From: JAHQVI01 sp050330195
Lineage (GTDB): Bacteria; Pseudomonadota; Alphaproteobacteria; Rhizobiales; Rhodomicrobiaceae
Assembly (NCBI GenBank): GCA_050330195.1
Contig: JBHJOB010000009.1
Location: forward strand, 1-64,000
Direction of reading: 5' to 3'
Length of the DNA stretch: 64,000 nucleotides
The notes beneath the pieces were generated by a model that saw only the letters and a list, made by a program, of their open reading frames with translations, made no database searches and was not told the DNA's origin. A program made the translations under genes and the position numbers. This document shows, in pieces, positions 7,822-16,745 of this stretch. How positions within the stretch are numbered: the first letter of the stretch is position 1; each line of letters begins with the position of its first letter.

Positions 7822-8994
7822 ATGTCTCCGGCGCAGCAAACACAAGAACTCCCGCATCAGGAGATTCGCGACGCAATCCGCGATCTGTGCCAGCACTACC
7901 CGGATGAATATTTCCGCAAGATCGACCTTGAGCGCGGCTATCCGGAAGACTTTGTCGATGCGCTGACCAAGGCCGGCTGGCTTGCCGCGATGGTCCCGGA
8001 AGAGTATGGCGGCTCGGGACTGGGCCTCTCGGAAGCCTCCGTCATCATGGAGGAAATCAACCGCTGCGGCGGCAATTCCGGCGCGTGCCACGGCCAGATG
8101 TACAATATGGGCACGCTGCTCCGGCACGGCTCGGAAGCGCAGAAGCAGGAATACCTGCCGAAAATTGCTTCTGGAGCGTTGCGCCTGCAATCCATGGGCG
8201 TCACCGAACCGACCGCCGGCACCGACACGACGGCGATCCGCACGACAGCCATCCGCAAGGGCGACCGCTATGTGATCAACGGCCAGAAGGTCTGGATCTC
8301 GCGCGTCCAGCATTCCGATCTGATGATCCTGCTGGCGCGGACGACGCCGCTCGCCGAGATGAAGAAGAAATCCGACGGCATGTCGATCTTCATCGTCGAT
8401 CTGCGCGAGGCGGTCGGCAAGGGCATGAGCGTGAAGCCGATCCTCAACATGGTCAATCACGAGACCAACGAGCTGTTCTTCGACGATCTGGAAATCCCGG
8501 CGGAAAACCTCATTGGCGAGGAAGGACGCGGCTTCCGCTATATCCTCGACGGGCTGAACGCCGAACGGACGTTGATTGCGGCGGAATGCATCGGCGATGG
8601 CCGCTGGTTCGTGGATCGCGCGGTGAAATATGCCGGCGAGCGCGTCGTCTTCGGGAGGCCCATCGGGCAGAATCAGGGCGTCCAGTTTCCGCTCGCCGAA
8701 GCCCATATCGAGATCGAGGCCGCCGACCTGATGCGCATCGAGGCCTCGCGGCTGTTCGATGAGGGCCTGCCCTGCGGCGCACAGGCGAACATGGCGAAAT
8801 ATCTCGCCGCCAAGGCTTCATGGGAGGCGGGCAATGCCTGCCTGCAGATACATGGCGGCTTCGGCTTTGCCTGCGACTATGACGTGGAGCGCAAATTCCG
8901 CGAAACGCGCCTCTATCAGGTCGCGCCGATCTCGACCAATCTGATTCTTGCTTATATCGCGGAACATATTCTCGGCCTGCCGCGCTCTTTTTGA
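7822..8994 (+). CDS. Acyl-CoA dehydrogenase
   Basis: FAD-dependent flavoenzyme of 390 residues that oxidises an acyl-CoA to the trans-2-enoyl-CoA and passes electrons to ETF. The domains run in the standard order: N-terminal helical part (VPEEYGGSGLGLSEASVIME), middle beta part with GVTEPTAGTDTTAIRT and INGQKVWISRV, and C-terminal helices ending IHGGFGFACDYDVERKFRETRL. The gene starts 4 bp after ubiE and so is probably translated from the same message. Together with the MaoC hydratase upstream and the crotonase nearby it indicates fatty or branched acyl-CoA catabolism. Chain-length preference cannot be read from the sequence. Confidence 0.92.
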   Translation: MSPAQQTQELPHQEIRDAIRDLCQHYPDEYFRKIDLERGYPEDFVDALTKAGWLAAMVPEEYGGSGLGLSEASVIMEEINRCGGNSGACHGQMYNMGTLLRHGSEAQKQEYLPKIASGALRLQSMGVTEPTAGTDTTAIRTTAIRKGDRYVINGQKVWISRVQHSDLMILLARTTPLAEMKKKSDGMSIFIVDLREAVGKGMSVKPILNMVNHETNELFFDDLEIPAENLIGEEGRGFRYILDGLNAERTLIAAECIGDGRWFVDRAVKYAGERVVFGRPIGQNQGVQFPLAEAHIEIEAADLMRIEASRLFDEGLPCGAQANMAKYLAAKASWEAGNACLQIHGGFGFACDYDVERKFRETRLYQVAPISTNLILAYIAEHILGLPRSF

Positions 8995-9139
8995 GCATGA
9001 TCAATGACGTGCGCCGCCAGCATTTCGTAGCTGTCACGCAATCGTTCAGGAAGTTGTGCAAGCTGTACCGCTACTGTGCCTGCAGACCGCATCCTTGCGC
9101 TACTCTTCGGCCAAGCAACGACAAATGGAGTTGACTCCC

Positions 9140-11836
9140 GTGACCATTCGCAATCTCGATGCCGCGCTGATGCCGCGTTCCGTCGCACTGATCGGGGCAA
9201 GCGACGAGCCCGGTTCGGTTGGCCGCAAGCTGGTGGAAAATCTCAAGGGCGGCGGCTTTTCCGGCCCGATCTGGTTCGTCAACCCCAAGCGAGGGACCAT
9301 TGATGGCGAACGCGCCTATCCCAATATCGCCGCGCTTCCCGAAGCGCCGAGCCTCGGCGTTGTCGCGACGCCCGCGCCGACCGTTCCCGGCATCATCACC
9401 GAACTGGGCGAAAAGGGCACGAAGGCGGCCGTCGTCATCACGGCGGGGCTCAATGGCGAAAACGGTTTGCGGCAGGCCATGCTGAACGCGGCCAGGCCTC
9501 ATATGCTGCGCATCATCGGGCCGAATTGCCTCGGACTTTTCCTGCCGCATATGGGCCTGAACGCCAGCTTCGCCCATCTTCCGGCCAGGCCCGGCAAGCT
9601 TGCCATGCTCTCGCAGTCCGGAGCCGTTGCAGGGGCGATGCTCGACTGGGCGGCGGCGCATGACGTCGGCTTCAGTCACGCCGTCTCGATGGGCGACATG
9701 GCCGATGTCGATGTCGGGGACATGCTGGACTATCTGGCCGGCCGCGCCGACACGACTGCGATCCTGATGTATCTGGAAACCATCACCCATGCGCGCAAAT
9801 TCATGTCCGCCGCGCGCTCGGCCGCCCGCGCCAAGCCGGTGCTCGTCGTCAAGGCCGGGCGCAGCGAAGCGGCGGCGAAGGCGGCGGCAACGCATACGGG
9901 CGCGCTGGCCGGGAACGACCGCATCATTGACGCCGCCTTCAAGCGCGCCGGCATCCTGCGCGTGGACGGATTGCGCGAGCTGTTCGATGCCGCCGAAACG
10001 CTGACGCGCCTGCGCCGTCTCAGCGGCGACCGGCTGGCCATCCTCACCAATGGCGGCGGCGCGGGCGTTCTGGCGGTTGAATTTCTGGAAGCGCTCGGCG
10101 GCGAACTGGCCGAGTTGTCGCCCGATACGATGGCGAGGCTGAACGAGGCGCTGCCCGCGACGTGGTCGCACGCCAATCCGGTGGACGTCATCGGCGATGC
10201 GGGGCCGGAGCGCTATGAGGCGGCCTTGAGCGCCATGCTCGAAGATCCCGCCGCCGACGCCATACTGGTCATGAACTGCCCGACGGCGCTGGCGTCCTCC
10301 GAGGACGCTGCACGCGCCGTGATCCGTACAATCGAGGTGCGCAAGGCGGCGAAGAAACCACTCAAGCCGGTCCTTGCCAACTGGCTGGGCGAATATACGG
10401 CACAGGCCGCACGCCGCCAGTTCACGGAAGCCGGCATTCCCACTTACGATTTCCCCGGCGACGCCGTCCGCAGCTTTTCCTATTTGACCGGCTATCATAA
10501 GGCGCAGGCCGAGCTGATGCAGGCCCCGCCAAGCCTGCCCGCCGATTTCAGCGTCGATACGGAGACGGCGCGCAGCGCGATGGCGAAAGCCCAGGAGGAG
10601 CAGCGTGAAGGTTTGAGCGAGCCGGAAGCCAAGGCGGTGCTTGCCGCCTACGGCATCGAAACGGCGGAGACGCGAATTGCGGGCAGCGTGGAAGAGGTCG
10701 GGCAGCTTGCGGGCGAACTTCTGGAAAAGGGGCGGCGCGTCGCCTTGAAGATCCTGTCGCCGGATATTTCGCACAAATCCGACATGGGCGGCGTCGCGCT
10801 CAATATCGAAAGCGCCGAAGCCGCCTTGCAGACCGCCAGGGAAATGCACGCGCGGATCAAGCTCAAGCAGCCGGACGCGCGCCTGGAAGGCTTCACCGTG
10901 CAGGAGATGGTCGAGCGGCCCGGCGCGCATGAGTTGATCATCGGCGTGAGCGACGATCCGGTTTTCGGACCGGCGATCCTGTTCGGCGCAGGCGGAACAG
11001 CCGTGGAGGTGATCAAGGACACCGCGCTCGCGCTGCCTCCGCTGGATCTGAAACTGGCCCGCAGCCTGATCGCGGAAACCCGTGTCGCAAAGCTGTTGCG
11101 CGGCTATCGCAATCGCCCGGCCGCCGATCTCGACGCCATCGCCATGACCCTGGTCCGTGTCTCGCAGCTCATCTCCGACCTGCCCGTAGTGACCGCGCTC
11201 GACATCAATCCTCTGCTGGCTGACGAACATGGCGTGGTGGCTCTCGACGCCCGCATCACGGTGAACTGGGGGAATGCGCAGATCCCTGCGCCCAATCCCT
11301 ATTTCGCAATCCGGCCCTATCCGGCCGGGTGGGCGAAAGCTGAAACCTTGTCAGGCGGCCGCAAGGTTCTCATCCGCCCCATCCAGCCAGGGGACGACGC
11401 GATCTACGGGGATTTCCTGCGCGCCATCTCCCCTGCCGACCTGCGGCTGCGCTTTTTCAGTCCGAAGGCGGAGTTTTCCGATCAGTTCATTGCCCGCTTC
11501 ACCCAGATCGACTATGCGCGCGCGATGGCGTTCATCGCCGTCGATCCCGACACCGGCGAGATGCTCGGGGGGTCGCGGCTCGTCACTGATCCGGATTATT
11601 CGAAGGGGGAGTATGCCGTTATGGTGCGCAGCAGCCTCAAGGGGCAGGGCCTCGGCTGGGCGCTGATGCAGCAGCTTATCGACTATGCGCGCGCCGAAGG
11701 TTTGCAGCAGCTTCACGGCGACGTGCTGCGCGAGAATACGCAGATGCTGTCCATGTGCCGCCAACTCGGCTTCGACATACATGGCGATCCGGACGATCCG
11801 ACGGTCTGCAAGGTGACGTTGCCTCTCGCGTCATGA
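9140..11836 (+). CDS. NDP-forming acyl-CoA synthetase fused to GNAT acetyltransferase (Pat-like)
   Basis: Large 898-residue fusion. The N-terminal CoA-binding domain has SVALIGASDEPGSVG; then come the succinyl-CoA-ligase-like flavodoxin domains (AMLSQSGAVAGAMLDWA; THTGALAGNDRIIDAAF), an ATP-grasp domain (KILSPDISHKSDMGGVALNI; TALDINPLLADE), and a C-terminal GNAT domain (KGQGLGWALMQQLIDYA). Proteins with this order are the bacterial Pat/AcuA-like lysine acetyltransferases or bifunctional acetate-CoA ligases. The GTG at 9140 is preferred: GGAG lies 9 nt upstream and the family commonly starts TIRNLDALF. An ATG at 9125 is the alternative. It may control neighbouring acyl-CoA enzymes by acylation, but that is inference. 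Confidence 0.88.
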   Translation: MTIRNLDAALMPRSVALIGASDEPGSVGRKLVENLKGGGFSGPIWFVNPKRGTIDGERAYPNIAALPEAPSLGVVATPAPTVPGIITELGEKGTKAAVVITAGLNGENGLRQAMLNAARPHMLRIIGPNCLGLFLPHMGLNASFAHLPARPGKLAMLSQSGAVAGAMLDWAAAHDVGFSHAVSMGDMADVDVGDMLDYLAGRADTTAILMYLETITHARKFMSAARSAARAKPVLVVKAGRSEAAAKAAATHTGALAGNDRIIDAAFKRAGILRVDGLRELFDAAETLTRLRRLSGDRLAILTNGGGAGVLAVEFLEALGGELAELSPDTMARLNEALPATWSHANPVDVIGDAGPERYEAALSAMLEDPAADAILVMNCPTALASSEDAARAVIRTIEVRKAAKKPLKPVLANWLGEYTAQAARRQFTEAGIPTYDFPGDAVRSFSYLTGYHKAQAELMQAPPSLPADFSVDTETARSAMAKAQEEQREGLSEPEAKAVLAAYGIETAETRIAGSVEEVGQLAGELLEKGRRVALKILSPDISHKSDMGGVALNIESAEAALQTAREMHARIKLKQPDARLEGFTVQEMVERPGAHELIIGVSDDPVFGPAILFGAGGTAVEVIKDTALALPPLDLKLARSLIAETRVAKLLRGYRNRPAADLDAIAMTLVRVSQLISDLPVVTALDINPLLADEHGVVALDARITVNWGNAQIPAPNPYFAIRPYPAGWAKAETLSGGRKVLIRPIQPGDDAIYGDFLRAISPADLRLRFFSPKAEFSDQFIARFTQIDYARAMAFIAVDPDTGEMLGGSRLVTDPDYSKGEYAVMVRSSLKGQGLGWALMQQLIDYARAEGLQQLHGDVLRENTQMLSMCRQLGFDIHGDPDDPTVCKVTLPLAS

Positions 11837-11902
11837 GGCCGGCGCGTCCGGGCTGGCGCGGGCTCCGGGGCCTTGCCGCCGCCAGAGTCCCAGGCCAGGC
11901 AA

Positions 11903-12355
11903 TCACGACGATTGGGTGAGCTGTTTCTCGATCTCGTAGACCGGCATGTTGACCATGTCCTTGTCGATTTCGGCGACCAGCGCTTCCTTCACCCCATGAG
12001 TGTAGGTCGTACGCAGGACGCCGAGCGCACGCGGCGCGGCAACGATGATCAGCGCGTCCGCCTTTCCCGTGCGGGTCGCTTCATCGAGATGCTTGCCGAT
12101 TTCCTTCAGGAATCCGTCTTCGTCCTGCTTTTGCCAATCCGTCTGCTCAACGGCGCTGCGACCCGGTCCTGCCGACTCATGCACGCGGCCGGGCCGGTCG
12201 GTGCCCTGCTCGCTGGTCTTGGCGTCTTCGTGCTCGTATGTCTCGCGCATGCGGAGATTGGGAAATTTTTCATCACCCTGATTTTCCAGAATCAGCGCTT
12301 TTCTTCCGTCGCAGACAATAACCCATCCGCCAGGCTTGATTGCGAGCTTCTCCAT
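11903..12355 (-). CDS. Host-attachment family protein
   Basis: A 150-residue protein resembling the bacterial 'host attachment' (baeRF-like, RNase-fold) family, named after a plant-attachment protein of Agrobacterium-type bacteria. Visible features are WVIVCDGRKALILENQGD near the start, a charged Glu/Arg loop (TYEHEDAKTSEQGTDRPGRV) typical of the group, and ALIIVAAPRALGVLRTTY, a conserved core strand. No signal peptide is present despite the name. The ATG at 12355 follows a GGGAGAC site. The stop lies only 66 bp from the convergent synthetase gene. The biochemical function is not established for the family. Confidence 0.75.
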   Translation of the reverse strand: MEKLAIKPGGWVIVCDGRKALILENQGDEKFPNLRMRETYEHEDAKTSEQGTDRPGRVHESAGPGRSAVEQTDWQKQDEDGFLKEIGKHLDEATRTGKADALIIVAAPRALGVLRTTYTHGVKEALVAEIDKDMVNMPVYEIEKQLTQSS

Positions 12356-12501
12356 CTGGGTCTCCCGTGGCTTGCTTGAAGCCGGTCTGATCCCCGGCTT
12401 GTTCCGGAAACGAGGGCGCGGCCTCAAGCTCTTAATGGGGAAATGTTTTTGGAGCTTGCGCGTTCCAAGTCTTGCGCGGAAAATAAACAGCTTTCCTGCT
12501 G

Positions 12502-12537
12502 GATCAGGATCGTTTTTTTAACGAAACGATCCTGATC
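12502..12537. terminator. 14-bp-arm perfect hairpin between two minus-strand genes
   Basis: GATCAGGATCGTTT (12502-12515) and AAACGATCCTGATC (12524-12537) are perfect inverted repeats around an 8-nt loop. The hairpin lies 15 bp past the stop of the cation exchanger and upstream of the host-attachment gene, a position suited to termination. No T-tract follows on either strand outside the stem, so it may instead be a repeat or an RNA-stability element. Confidence 0.5.
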
Positions 12538-12551
12538 TGACAGTTACGCCA

Positions 12552-13538
12552 TTAGGCCGGGATCTGCGCCGCACCGACTCCGAGTGCGATATAGCCCAGA
12601 TAACCGATATAAATCACATAAGCCAGCAGGAGCAAAAAGCCCTCAAGACGGCTGAGGCATCGCCTGGTCGTCGCAAAGACGAGCAGCGCAACCGTGGCTG
12701 CGACCATGACCCAGATGTCGAAGGCGGCGATATCCGCGGGCACATCAATGGGATGAACGAGCGCGGTCACTCCGAGAATGCCCAGAATGTTCTGCACATT
12801 GCTGCCCAGCACATTGCCCAGCGCCAGGGCGGTCTCCCTGCGGAAAGCGGCAATGACCGAGGTTATCAGCTCAGGCAGCGAGGTGCCGATGGCAACGACG
12901 GTGAGCCCGATGATGCTTTCGGAAATATCGAATTCCCGAGCCAGCTCGATGGAGCTGTCCACGAGCCAATGCGCTCCCAGAAGCACGAGCGCAAGACCGG
13001 CAACGGCGAGAAAAAGCGCGCCCCATACGCTTCCCGATGCGCCTTCCTGCTGGCCGGAACCATTCTCTGTCTCATGCTGAAGGACGTGGCGATCGCGGAA
13101 ATATCCCCATACGAAGTAACCTATCAGCAGGCCCACGAGCATCGCACCGACCACACGGTCCAGATGCCCGAAAAGCACGACGCCAACGCATACTGCTGTT
13201 GCCATCAGCACCACGATGCCGTTGTGACGCATGACCACACGCGGCGTGGCCAGCGGGTAGATCAACGCTGCGGCGCCAAGAACCAGCAGGATATTGGCAA
13301 TGTTGCTGCCGACCACATTGCCAACGGCGATCCCCGGTGAGTCCCGCAAGGCGGCCTGCACGCTGGCCATCATTTCAGGCATCGACGTGCCGAAGCTGAC
13401 CAGCGTGACCCCTATGAGCAGCCGCGACATGCCAAGCCGCTCTGCCAGGGTGGACGATCCGCGAACCAGCAGGTCACCGCCAAGCGCCAGAAACACGATG
13501 CCCGCCGGCAACTGCCACGCAATATCAGCCCAGTTCAT
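12552..13538 (-). CDS. Calcium/sodium antiporter (CaCA family, YrbG type)
   Basis: Inner-membrane cation/Ca2+ exchanger of 328 residues with about ten transmembrane helices. It has the two inverted alpha-repeats of the family: SRLLIGVTLVSFGTSMPEMM (about 38-57) and SIIGLTVVAIGTSLPELITS (about 208-227), each with the acidic residue in the G-T-S-x-P-E motif that binds the cation. Each half also has a GNVVGSNIANIL / GNVLGSNVQNILG segment. It starts at the ATG at 13538. It probably exports Ca2+ in exchange for Na+ or protons; the ions are known only from the family. Confidence 0.92.
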   Translation of the reverse strand: MNWADIAWQLPAGIVFLALGGDLLVRGSSTLAERLGMSRLLIGVTLVSFGTSMPEMMASVQAALRDSPGIAVGNVVGSNIANILLVLGAAALIYPLATPRVVMRHNGIVVLMATAVCVGVVLFGHLDRVVGAMLVGLLIGYFVWGYFRDRHVLQHETENGSGQQEGASGSVWGALFLAVAGLALVLLGAHWLVDSSIELAREFDISESIIGLTVVAIGTSLPELITSVIAAFRRETALALGNVLGSNVQNILGILGVTALVHPIDVPADIAAFDIWVMVAATVALLVFATTRRCLSRLEGFLLLLAYVIYIGYLGYIALGVGAAQIPA

Positions 13539-13696
13539 TCGCCATTCCCCTTTTTGTCCCTGCGCCGGCGCATTGCCTGCGCCGTCTGCTTCGTGAATCC
13601 CGCATCAAACCTTTGCCTCACGTCCATAGAGGATTGACGCAGTAGGGGATATGGCTTTGTGACGCCGATATTCCATTGTCTGCATGCCACAGAGGC

Positions 13697-13729
13697 AAAA
13701 AAAGACGCGGCGCCCGGAGACGCCGCGTT
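13697..13729 (-). terminator. Rho-independent terminator of barrel gene 1
   Basis: On the minus strand, ACGCGGCG and CGCCGCGT form the stem and a run of seven T follows. It lies 26 bp past the stop codon. It closely resembles the terminator of the second barrel gene (14654-14687). Confidence 0.85.
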
Positions 13730-13754
13730 CGATCGTGAGGAAAGTTGCCGGAGG

Positions 13755-14396
13755 CTATTTCAGCGCTTCCGCATAGGCTTCATTGAGGTGATAGCTCAGG
13801 CGGGCGCGCACGACCCAGAAGTCGTCATCATTGTGGAAGTCGTCGTCGTCGAAGTCGTAATAAAGCCCTTCGAGACCGACGCTCATGTTCTGGGCGACCT
13901 TGTACTCGGCGCCGAGACCGGCAACCCAGCCCGTATCGTCGTCACTAAAGCCGAAGCCGTCTTCGAAGCCGATGAACGCTACGCCACCCGTGGCGTAGAA
14001 CAGGAGTGCATCATAGGCAACGCCGAGACGTGCGCGCACGCTGGCGAGATAGTCAATATCATCGCCGAAGCTAATGTCTGCTTCCACGCCGAAGATCCAC
14101 GGGCCATGCTTCTGCCAGTTATAGCCGGCATGGACGCCGCCAAGGAAGAAGGTGTCGCCATCTTCGCAAATCTTTCTGACGTTCGTGACGTTGGGCCCGG
14201 GATAGTAACAAAAGTCATCCTCGAAGCCCCCTCCGAGATGACCGCCGAAATAGAAACCGGCCCAAGTCATTGGCGGCATGTAGATCGGATCGTCTTTGTA
14301 GCTACCGCCACCCTCATAGATGTCGGCGGCGTTTGCTGCCGTTGCGGCAGCGAACGCAAACACAGTACCAAGGAGAGCAACTTTGAGTTTTTTCAT
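13755..14396 (-). CDS. Outer-membrane beta-barrel protein (Omp25/OmpA-like), paralogue 1
   Basis: Secreted 213-residue protein. The signal peptide MKKLKVALLGTVFAFAAATA ends at ANA|ADIYEGG. The mature part alternates short hydrophobic beta strands (WAGFYFGGHLGGGFEDD, GVHAGYNWQKHGPWIFGVEADISF, ARLGVAYDALLFYATGGVAFIGF) with acidic loops very rich in Asp, one being DFDDDDFHNDDDFW. It ends in a strand with aromatic/hydrophobic alternation (WVVRARLSYHL). This matches the 8-stranded Omp25/Omp31-like barrels of Rhizobiales. Two close relatives are in this window (14711-15301 and 26183-26773). Function is probably structural, in the outer membrane. Confidence 0.85.
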   Translation of the reverse strand: MKKLKVALLGTVFAFAAATAANAADIYEGGGSYKDDPIYMPPMTWAGFYFGGHLGGGFEDDFCYYPGPNVTNVRKICEDGDTFFLGGVHAGYNWQKHGPWIFGVEADISFGDDIDYLASVRARLGVAYDALLFYATGGVAFIGFEDGFGFSDDDTGWVAGLGAEYKVAQNMSVGLEGLYYDFDDDDFHNDDDFWVVRARLSYHLNEAYAEALK

Positions 14397-14653
14397 GGAT
14401 TATATCCCCCATCACAGTGTGTATTATTTGCCCTGAAATCACCGTTAGTCTCGTAAGTGCCCGCTCAAAACCAATCTCCGGTTGTATTTGTGTTCATCTT
14501 GTGGTCAACGGATGGCGATAACAGGCTTGGCCTGACATTTTTATTTTCTTTTCAATGGCTTGGAGTAGAGCGGGTATAGTGGCGGGAATGCATCAGTGGG
14601 GGGGTATCTGTAAAACTTACCTGTCTGTTAACGGGAAAACCCACAATTCAATT
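14397..14653. other. Intergenic leader of barrel gene 1
   Basis: No gene is supported in this stretch between the barrel gene start and the terminator of the next barrel gene. It is AT-richer than its surroundings and must hold the promoter of the 13755-14396 gene, since the upstream terminator at 14654-14687 isolates it. I could not assign exact -35/-10 boxes. Confidence 0.4.
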
Positions 14654-14687
14654 AAAAAAACGCGGCATCCGGAAGATGCCGCGTTTT
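14654..14687 (-). terminator. Rho-independent terminator of barrel gene 2
   Basis: CGCGGCATC and GATGCCGCG form a 9-bp stem with a 5-nt loop, extended by A/T pairs; on the minus strand seven T follow. It lies 24 bp after the stop codon of the 14711-15301 gene. Confidence 0.9.
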
Positions 14688-14710
14688 CTCGATTCTATAC
14701 AACCGGTCGA

Positions 14711-15301
14711 TTACTTCAGCGCTTCCTGGTACCCTCGATTGAAGTGGTAGTTCAGGCGGGCTCGAACCTGCCAAACTTCAGCGTCATCAAATCCGCTATC
14801 CTCTTCGAAATTATAATAGAGGGTTTCTGCGCCGACGCTGATATTCTGGGTGAGCTTGTAATCCATACCAAGACCAGCGGTCCATCCTACGAGGTCGCCA
14901 AGGAAGTCCTGCTCGGTGAATGCTATACCACCGGTGCCGTATACAAGGAGATTGTCGAACGCATATCCGACGCGTCCACGGATCGACGCCATATAGTCAA
15001 CGAGTTCGGCGTCGATGAAGCTGTAGTCGGCTTCGACACCAAAAACCCAAGGGCCATGCTTCTGCCAATTGTAACCGATTTGGATACCGCCAGCGAAAAC
15101 TTCGTCTGAATCGTCGGCATCGTCGAATGCTACGCCCGCATGGCCACCGAAATAGAAGCCGGTCCATGTGATCGAGGGATAGTAGACTGCGTCATCCTTA
15201 TAACCGCCTTCGGCAGGCTCATAAACGTCGGCTGCATTGGCGCCGACAGATGCAGCCGCCAGAAAAGTTGCCCCCAAAAGAGCTGCTTTGATCATCTTCA
15301 C
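14711..15301 (-). CDS. Outer-membrane beta-barrel protein (Omp25/OmpA-like), paralogue 2
   Basis: 196-residue paralogue of the 13755-14396 product. The start is a GTG at 15301, chosen because AGGGG lies 7 nt upstream and because the resulting KMIKAALLG aligns with KKLKVALLG in paralogue 1; an internal ATG at 15295 is the alternative. The signal peptide ends at ANA|ADVYEPAEGG. Barrel strands such as ITWTGFYFGGHAGVAFDD, IGYNWQKHGPWVFGVEADYSF and WQVRARLNYHF parallel the paralogue. The acidic loops are shorter. It has its own terminator, so the two genes form separate units despite the tandem order. Confidence 0.85.
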   Translation of the reverse strand: MKMIKAALLGATFLAAASVGANAADVYEPAEGGYKDDAVYYPSITWTGFYFGGHAGVAFDDADDSDEVFAGGIQIGYNWQKHGPWVFGVEADYSFIDAELVDYMASIRGRVGYAFDNLLVYGTGGIAFTEQDFLGDLVGWTAGLGMDYKLTQNISVGAETLYYNFEEDSGFDDAEVWQVRARLNYHFNRGYQEALK

Positions 15302-15729
15302 TTACGTGCCCCTGATAAGTTTGCTTGAAACTTGCAAGACATTAAACGAGGCGCAAGCGTTCAGAAACGCATCAGAAAGGGAGCGAAGAGGGGTGGGCGC
15401 AACCGTTAGTTGCATCCCATTTCTGAGCGCGGGTGCATTCATAATTATTACGGTGTATCAGTTACTTACGAAGGAAAAACCGATGTGGCCAACATGCCAC
15501 GAAAGCGATCCGAATGGCGCGCAAGACGAGCTTGCCATAACCTGAGGCCGTAATAGACGAAACTTGCGGAATTATCCGTATAACCCGGAAAAGTCAGTGC
15601 GCCCCGATGGCGCGTATCACCAGTGGAGACGGTTCCAACCAGACAGTCGTCGATTCGCCGGGGGTAGGGGGCACGGCACGTCGGGATCGTGATTCGGGTA
15701 ACGAGGGAGACCGGTGGGTTTGACTGACA
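15302..15729. other. Intergenic stretch without a supported gene
   Basis: 428 bp between the start of barrel gene 2 and the stop of the RpiR regulator gene, both on the minus strand. Short open frames here lack ribosome-binding sites and family features. It should contain the promoter of barrel gene 2. No clear terminator for the regulator gene was seen. Confidence 0.4.
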
Positions 15730-16674
15730 TCACTTGAACTTTCGGAACAGGCCTGTCCGGTCGAACATGCTTTCCAGATCCTTCATGCGCTCATAGGTGG
15801 ATTGCCAGGTCGCGGACTGGATCTGGGCCACCATCGTTTCGACCAGCATCAGGATGACGGTGACCGAATCCCAGGCCGACGGCGCTTCGATGCGGCAATT
15901 GAAGCGGTGCGAAGCGTGCTGCGTCACCGGCGAACCCCACTGATCCGTAAACAGAATGATCTCCATCTTCTTGTCGGTCGCCAACTCGGCAAGCCGCAGC
16001 GCGTGGTTCTCGTAGCGGCGTATGTCGAACATCACCAGCACGTCACCGGGTTCGGTATCGAGCAGAAAATCCGGCCACGTTCCGGCGCCTGCAGGTACGA
16101 ACGACACTTTCGGGCGGACCATGCGCATCAGGCTGAACAGGTAATCGGCCAGCGAGCGGGTGATGCGACCGCCCGCGATGAAGATGGAGCGTTTCGGGTC
16201 GCCCAGCAGAGTGCAGGCGCTGTCGAAGGTTGCCGGATCGAGTTGCGCCAGCGTCTGATGCAAATTCTGGACGACCGCCTCGGCGAAGCGGTTGAGGATG
16301 TGCGTGCCGGGGGCATTTTCCGCCCAGAGGTCGTGCTTGACGATGGGGTTGGAAATTTTCGCCTCAAGCTCGTCCCGGAGCGAGTCCTGGAACTCGTGAA
16401 AGCCCTTGAAGCCAAGCTTCTGCACCATGCGGGCGACCGTCGGCGTTGAGACATCGGCCTTCTTGGCGACCGCCGTGATGCTGGCGAGACCGGAGACGGG
16501 ATAGTTCGCCAGAAGAGAATTGGCGAGTTGGCGTTCGGCGCGCGTAAGGGTTTCGAAACGTTCCTGCACCATTTCGGAGATGGTTTTCGGCGAGGCTGTC
16601 AAAATGCTTCTTCCCTGGGCAGAATGTGCGCTTGCAGCCACTTTCGTCTCATGTCCGAGGCGAGGCGCGCGCAT
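15730..16674 (-). CDS. RpiR-family transcriptional regulator (HTH + SIS)
   Basis: Transcription factor of about 314 residues. The N-terminal RpiR-type HTH has ERQLANSLLANYPVSGLASI and VAKKADVSTPTVARMVQKLGF, followed by GFHEFQDSLRDEL. The C-terminal sugar-isomerase-like (SIS) domain (SIFIAGGRITRSLADYLFSLM; PGDVLVMFDIRRYENHAL) usually binds a phosphorylated or small effector. The ATG at 16674 is used; an upstream TTG at 16716 would add 14 residues, and neither has a good ribosome-binding site. It is divergent from the amidohydrolase/TRAP/ligase genes with only about 70 bp between starts, so it very likely controls that operon. Confidence 0.88.
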   Translation of the reverse strand: MRAPRLGHETKVAASAHSAQGRSILTASPKTISEMVQERFETLTRAERQLANSLLANYPVSGLASITAVAKKADVSTPTVARMVQKLGFKGFHEFQDSLRDELEAKISNPIVKHDLWAENAPGTHILNRFAEAVVQNLHQTLAQLDPATFDSACTLLGDPKRSIFIAGGRITRSLADYLFSLMRMVRPKVSFVPAGAGTWPDFLLDTEPGDVLVMFDIRRYENHALRLAELATDKKMEIILFTDQWGSPVTQHASHRFNCRIEAPSAWDSVTVILMLVETMVAQIQSATWQSTYERMKDLESMFDRTGLFRKFK

Positions 16675-16745
16675 TCGTTCCGAAAGAAAATTGACAGAGC
16701 GGGAGAGATTGTTCAATTCTTTTCAGGCTTTGCAAGGGGAGCTGT

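Noticed and set aside
9071..11230. A 719-codon open frame on the minus strand
   Set aside because: It is antisense to the acyl-CoA synthetase/GNAT gene, which has clear domains. It has no family features of its own.
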